From positions 146,800-210,799 of the forward strand of contig JAAEZD010000008.1 of assembly GCA_018223035.1 (NCBI GenBank): a stretch of DNA of 64,000 nucleotides, read 5' to 3'. Every line of letters begins with the position of its first letter. The stretch's first letter is position 1. The notes under the pieces were generated by a model. The model worked only from the letters and a program-made list of their open reading frames with translations. It did not search any database and was not told the DNA's origin. The DNA is from Heliomarina sp018223035 (GTDB lineage Bacteria > Pseudomonadota > Alphaproteobacteria > Rhodobacterales > Rhodobacteraceae). Position numbers and translations under genes: made by a program. Below, piece after piece: positions 60,864 to 64,000 of this stretch.

Positions 60864-62258
60864 TCAGTCCTTGGGGCCGATCATGTCCTCGGGGCGGACG
60901 ACGCGGTCAAAGGTTTCCTCGTCCACGAAGCCGAGCGCGATGGCTTCTTCGCGCAGGGTCGTGCCGTTCTTATGCGCGGTCTTGGCGACCTTGGTGGCAT
61001 TGTCATAGCCGATGGTCGGGGCCAGCGCCGTGACCAGCATCAACGATTCCTTCATCAGCTTTTCAATTCGGGCCTCGTTCGCTTCGATGCCGACCACCAT
61101 GTTGTCGGTGAAGGCCGAGGCGCTGTCGCCCAGAAGCTGCATGGATTGCAGCACGTTATAGCTCATCATCGGGTTGTAGACGTTGAGTTCGAAGTGACCT
61201 TGCGAGCCCGCCATGCCGACAGCCGCGTCATTGCCCATCACATGGGCACAAACCATGGTCAGCGCCTCGGCCTGTGTCGGGTTGACCTTGCCGGGCATGA
61301 TCGAGGAGCCGGGCTCATTCTCGGGCAGGATCAGCTCGCCCAGACCGGAACGCGGGCCGGAGCCCAGCAGGCGGATGTCGTTGGCGATCTTGAAGAGAGA
61401 GGCGGCGACCGTCTTGAGCGCGCCCGAGAACATGACCATCGCGTCATGGGCCGCCAGTGCCTCGAACTTGTTGGGCGCGGTGACAAAGGGCAGCCCGGTG
61501 ATCTCGGCCATGTTCGCGGCGACGGTTTCGCCCCAGCCCTTTTTCGTGTTCAGACCGGTGCCGACGGCGGTGCCGCCCTGCGCCAGTTCGTAGATGTCGG
61601 GCAAGCAGGCCTCGACCCGTTCGATCCCCTTGGCGACCTGATGGGCATAGCCGGAAAATTCCTGTCCCAGCGTGAGCGGCGTTGCATCCTGCGTGTGGGT
61701 GCGGCCGATCTTGATGATGTCCTTGAAGGAGTCCGATTTCGCGACAAGCGCCTCGTGCAGCTTTTTCAGACCCGGCAGCAGGACGTCACGGGCCTGCATC
61801 CCGATGGCCACGTGCATGGCGGTGGGGAAGGTGTCGTTCGACGACTGGCCCATGTTGCAGTGATCGTTCGGGTGGACAGGGTCCTTTGAGGCCAGCTTGC
61901 CACCCAGCATTTCAATCGCGCGGTTCGAGATCACCTCGTTCGCGTTCATGTTCGACTGCGTGCCCGAACCGGTCTGCCAGACGACGAGCGGAAAGTTGTC
62001 GTCGAACTTGCCGTCGATGACCTCGCCCGCGGCGGCGATGATCGCATCGGCCAGTTTCGCATCAAGTGCGCCGGAGTCCTTGTTCGCCATCGCGCAGGCT
62101 TTTTTCACCACGCCAAGGGCGCGGATGATCGGTACGGGCTGTTTTTCCCAGCCGATCGGGAAATTCATGATCGAGCGTTGGGTCTGGGCACCCCAGTACT
62201 TGTCCGCCGGGACTTCGAGCGGGCCAAAACTGTCGGTTTCGGTGCGGGTATCGGACAT
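60864..62258 (-). CDS. fumC: Class II fumarate hydratase
   Basis: A 464-residue iron-independent fumarase of the TCA cycle. The signature GSSIMPGKVNPTQAE region and earlier GSGTQSNMNANEV, HPNDHCNMGQSSNDTFPTAMH and GRTHTQDATPLTLGQE are all present. Length and motifs match FumC closely, not aspartase. ATG 62258 begins the conserved TRTETDSFGPLEVPADKYWGAQT region. Confidence 0.97.
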   Translation of the reverse strand: MSDTRTETDSFGPLEVPADKYWGAQTQRSIMNFPIGWEKQPVPIIRALGVVKKACAMANKDSGALDAKLADAIIAAAGEVIDGKFDDNFPLVVWQTGSGTQSNMNANEVISNRAIEMLGGKLASKDPVHPNDHCNMGQSSNDTFPTAMHVAIGMQARDVLLPGLKKLHEALVAKSDSFKDIIKIGRTHTQDATPLTLGQEFSGYAHQVAKGIERVEACLPDIYELAQGGTAVGTGLNTKKGWGETVAANMAEITGLPFVTAPNKFEALAAHDAMVMFSGALKTVAASLFKIANDIRLLGSGPRSGLGELILPENEPGSSIMPGKVNPTQAEALTMVCAHVMGNDAAVGMAGSQGHFELNVYNPMMSYNVLQSMQLLGDSASAFTDNMVVGIEANEARIEKLMKESLMLVTALAPTIGYDNATKVAKTAHKNGTTLREEAIALGFVDEETFDRVVRPEDMIGPKD

Positions 62259-62426
62259 CTCTCTCTCCGTCTTGCATGTCTTGCCTTGCGCTTTAGCGGG
62301 ACGGTGCCCGTGACGCAATTGCTGAGCTCGGCCAGACCATATGGCCAAGATGTGATCGGGTACAGGAGAATGGCCGACTTGCAGGCATTGTACCGGTGCA
62401 TAATCTATCTATGTTGAAGGATTATG

Positions 62427-62990
62427 ATGGCTTTCCAGAACAGGATCCCCGACATGCGCCCGATTGCCGTAAGCCTGCTGGCCAGTTTCGCGACCGCCTT
62501 CCTTGCCACTGCCGCGATGGCGGAATCTGCTATCACCCCGTTTGTAGGCGACTATTCCGGCTCGGCCGAGGTGGAGACCTATGACGGTTCCCTGGTCGAC
62601 CGGGACATGAGTGTTGCGATCCGCGAGACCAAGGAAGGCTTTTCCATCGACTGGAGTTCGACCACGTTTCGCAGCGACAAGGCTACGCAGAAATCCTATC
62701 ACATCGAGTTCCAGCCGAGCGACCGCGACGGGGTTTATGCGGCGGCGATGACCAAGAACGTCTTTGGCCACGAGGTCCAGCTCGATCCGATGAAGGGGCT
62801 TCCCTATGTCTGGGCACGGATCGTCGACGACACGCTGACCATGTTTTCACTCTATGTGACGGCAGATGGCGGTTATGAAATCCAGCAGTTCGACAGGTCG
62901 CTGGCCGAGGGCGGGCTGGATCTTGAATTCAGCAGGCTGAACAGCGAAGACGCCAAACCGGCAGTCAGCACGCATCTCAAACGGCAGTAG
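62427..62990 (+). CDS. Exported protein of unknown function
   Basis: A 187-residue protein with a signal peptide (MRPIAVSLLASFATAFLATAAMAE, cleavage near AMA). The mature part is about 155 residues, rich in beta-type pattern (FVGDYSGSAEVETYDGS, SIDWSSTTFR, YHIEFQPSDRDGVYAAAM), without cysteine. I know no named family. The start could be 62427 (better spaced from GAAGGA) or 62454, which begins the signal peptide directly. It converges with sspB, 11 bases apart. Confidence 0.7.
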   Translation: MAFQNRIPDMRPIAVSLLASFATAFLATAAMAESAITPFVGDYSGSAEVETYDGSLVDRDMSVAIRETKEGFSIDWSSTTFRSDKATQKSYHIEFQPSDRDGVYAAAMTKNVFGHEVQLDPMKGLPYVWARIVDDTLTMFSLYVTADGGYEIQQFDRSLAEGGLDLEFSRLNSEDAKPAVSTHLKRQ

Positions 62991-63001
62991 AACGCCGAAG
63001 T

Positions 63002-63487
63002 TCAGTGCTTGCGGAAGCTGTCGAGCGAGACGATCTCGGCATCCGATTTCTCGGATTCTTCAGGTTTTTCACGGGCATGATCGGTATTGATCGGCTCGGG
63101 CGGAAGATCGTCCTCGTCGATCTCCTCGTCCTCGGGCGATTCAAAGCGCAGGCCGAATTCCACTGACGGATCGACGAACGTCTTGATCGCGTCATAGGGA
63201 ATGTAAAGCGGTTCGGGCTGGTTGCCGAAATTTAGCGTCACTGCGAATCCGTCATCACCCACGTCCAGATTGTCGAACCAGTGCTGCACGACGACCGTCA
63301 TCTCGCCGGGGTAGCGATCGGCCAGCCAGTCTGCCAGTTCCGCATCCGGGTGAGACGTGTCAAAGGTTATGAAAAAATGATGCTGGCCGGGCAGTTCGCC
63401 GAGGTCCGCCACCTTGGCAAGGACTGTTTTTATCAGTCCGCGCATCGCGGTGTGCATCAGGTTTCCATAGTCTATTCCGTGCGCCAT
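63002..63487 (-). CDS. sspB: SspB-family ClpXP adaptor
   Basis: A 161-residue adaptor protein of the alphaproteobacterial SspB type. It binds the tmRNA tag on stalled-translation products and tethers them to ClpX. The folded N-terminal domain (about residues 1-115) has HHFFITFDTSHPDAELADWLADRYPGEMTVVVQHWFDNL and FGLRFE; an acidic linker follows; the C-terminal EIVSLDSFRKH-type tail is the expected ClpX-docking peptide. ATG 63487 was chosen over 63505. It lies about 200 bases downstream of ssrA on the same strand, so tag and adaptor are neighbours. Confidence 0.92.
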   Translation of the reverse strand: MAHGIDYGNLMHTAMRGLIKTVLAKVADLGELPGQHHFFITFDTSHPDAELADWLADRYPGEMTVVVQHWFDNLDVGDDGFAVTLNFGNQPEPLYIPYDAIKTFVDPSVEFGLRFESPEDEEIDEDDLPPEPINTDHAREKPEESEKSDAEIVSLDSFRKH

Positions 63488-63690
63488 TGAGCGTGTCCTG
63501 AACAAAGTAACTCAAACATATAAGATTCTGAGAGAAACGAAAGGCCGGTCTGTGGAGAAATTCAACTATAGGGATTTCAGTAGCATAGCGGCAGTTGTTA
63601 AAAGCAGAATCTGTTCGAAACGCCTTGTTACAGGTCTGTAGCGGGGTGAGCAATTGCCAGCGATCCCCGCCGTGTCTTTCTGGAATGTGG

Positions 63691-64000
63691 GGGAGGAAAG
63701 TGCAGGCTTCTGTTGCCAGGCGCCTGCGAACCCCGCCTTACGCTGCTAGGCGCAAGGGCTTAAGTTTCGGTCTTGTTACTGCTTACGCAGCAACGGCGAC
63801 CGGAGCACGATTGTCATTTGCAATTGTACTTGTTTCGCCGATAACGGTGGCAGACAGCCGGGACAAAGCTAACCCCTTTAGACGTTCGTCGATCCTGTTT
63901 CGGCCCCATGATCCCCAAATGAAGGATGTTTGGTGGAGCCGCCGGGTACCGCCCCCGGGTCCGATCCGCTTATTACGAGCGCGTTTATGTCCATAGTCCC
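63691..64000 (-). ncRNA. ssrA: Permuted two-piece tmRNA, partial
   Basis: Read on the minus strand. The acceptor piece enters from beyond the window and ends with the T-arm CCGGG-GGCGGTA-CCCGG, acceptor strand CGGCTCC, A and encoded CCA (63931-63933). A 23-base intervening segment (63930-63908) is followed by the coding piece starting GGGGCCG (63907-63901), which pairs with the acceptor strand over seven positions. The tag frame (63821-63783) reads ANDNRAPVAVAA then stop, followed by a hairpin GTTGCTGC-GTAA-GCAGTAAC. This circular permutation is the alphaproteobacterial form. The 3' end near 63691 is approximate. Confidence 0.93.

Noticed and set aside
63595..63996. A 133-codon plus-strand open frame at the right edge
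   Set aside because: It is antisense to the tmRNA gene and has no coding character.
1..64000. Prophage, transposon or genomic island
   Set aside because: No integrase, transposase, att-like repeat next to the tRNA-Ser, or phage structural gene was found.

Overview
The window is ordinary chromosome from an alphaproteobacterium of the Rhodobacteraceae, most likely the marine Roseobacter group. The evidence is high GC, pervasive ATGA stop/start overlaps, a Mg-type HemB, and family-typical small genes (DUF4169 with RHH_4, DUF502, SspB). The best marker is a circularly permuted tmRNA gene at the right edge whose tag reads ANDNRAPVAVAA. I see no insertion sequence, prophage, integrase, plasmid gene or CRISPR array. 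Genus cannot be told from the sequence alone.

Layout. 1-2.8 kb: the N-terminus of a CadC-type regulator on the minus strand, facing a methyltransferase / truncated haemoglobin / PAS-class III cyclase operon. 3-6 kb: amidase, rhodanese and class III CoA-transferase. 6-8 kb: sparse, partly AT-rich DNA with one unknown membrane protein and a doubtful small ORF. 8-14.9 kb (minus): a complete sugar import and oxidation operon (LacI regulator, TIM-barrel isomerase, Gfo/Idh/MocA dehydrogenase, ABC ATPase, permease, binding protein) with a near-perfect LacI-type operator upstream. 15-16.7 kb: glutamine-synthetase-like ligase and tRNA-Ser(CGA). 16.9-22.2 kb: two tandem DUF2059 proteins, a PLP aminotransferase and a penicillin-acylase-type Ntn hydrolase. 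22.3-26.3 kb: beta-hydroxyacid dehydrogenase, an acidic exported SRG-repeat protein, a SYLF lipoprotein and a serralysin-like RTX metalloprotease.

26.4-38 kb: hemB, a small membrane protein, mfd, MFS exporter plus TPR protein, then a translationally coupled AMP-ligase / FrnE-like / K+ channel operon diverging from an XRE-cupin regulator. 38-43.8 kb: orphan YejA-type binding protein, a probable small RNA with clear promoter and terminator, 3-hydroxybutyrate dehydrogenase, YkuD protein, patatin and DUF502. 43.8-48.3 kb: pseudouridine degradation (psuG, psuK), a DUF4198/HupE pair with overlapping divergent start codons, and a ThiE-like protein. 48.4-55.5 kb: trmJ-like, ctaA, an M32 carboxypeptidase, RNase E with a structured leader, and TusA. 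55.6-64 kb: CcdA, an alpha/beta hydrolase coupled to a cytochrome P450, a cluster of very small genes, a serine hydrolase, fumC, an exported protein, sspB and ssrA.

Most genes are housekeeping or metabolic. The less explained items are the globin-cyclase operon, the unassigned small RNA around 40.1 kb, the SRG-repeat acidic protein with an EcfG-like promoter, a two-codon leader ORF before the RTX protease, and the sspB-ssrA linkage, which places a proteolysis adaptor next to the RNA that makes its substrates.
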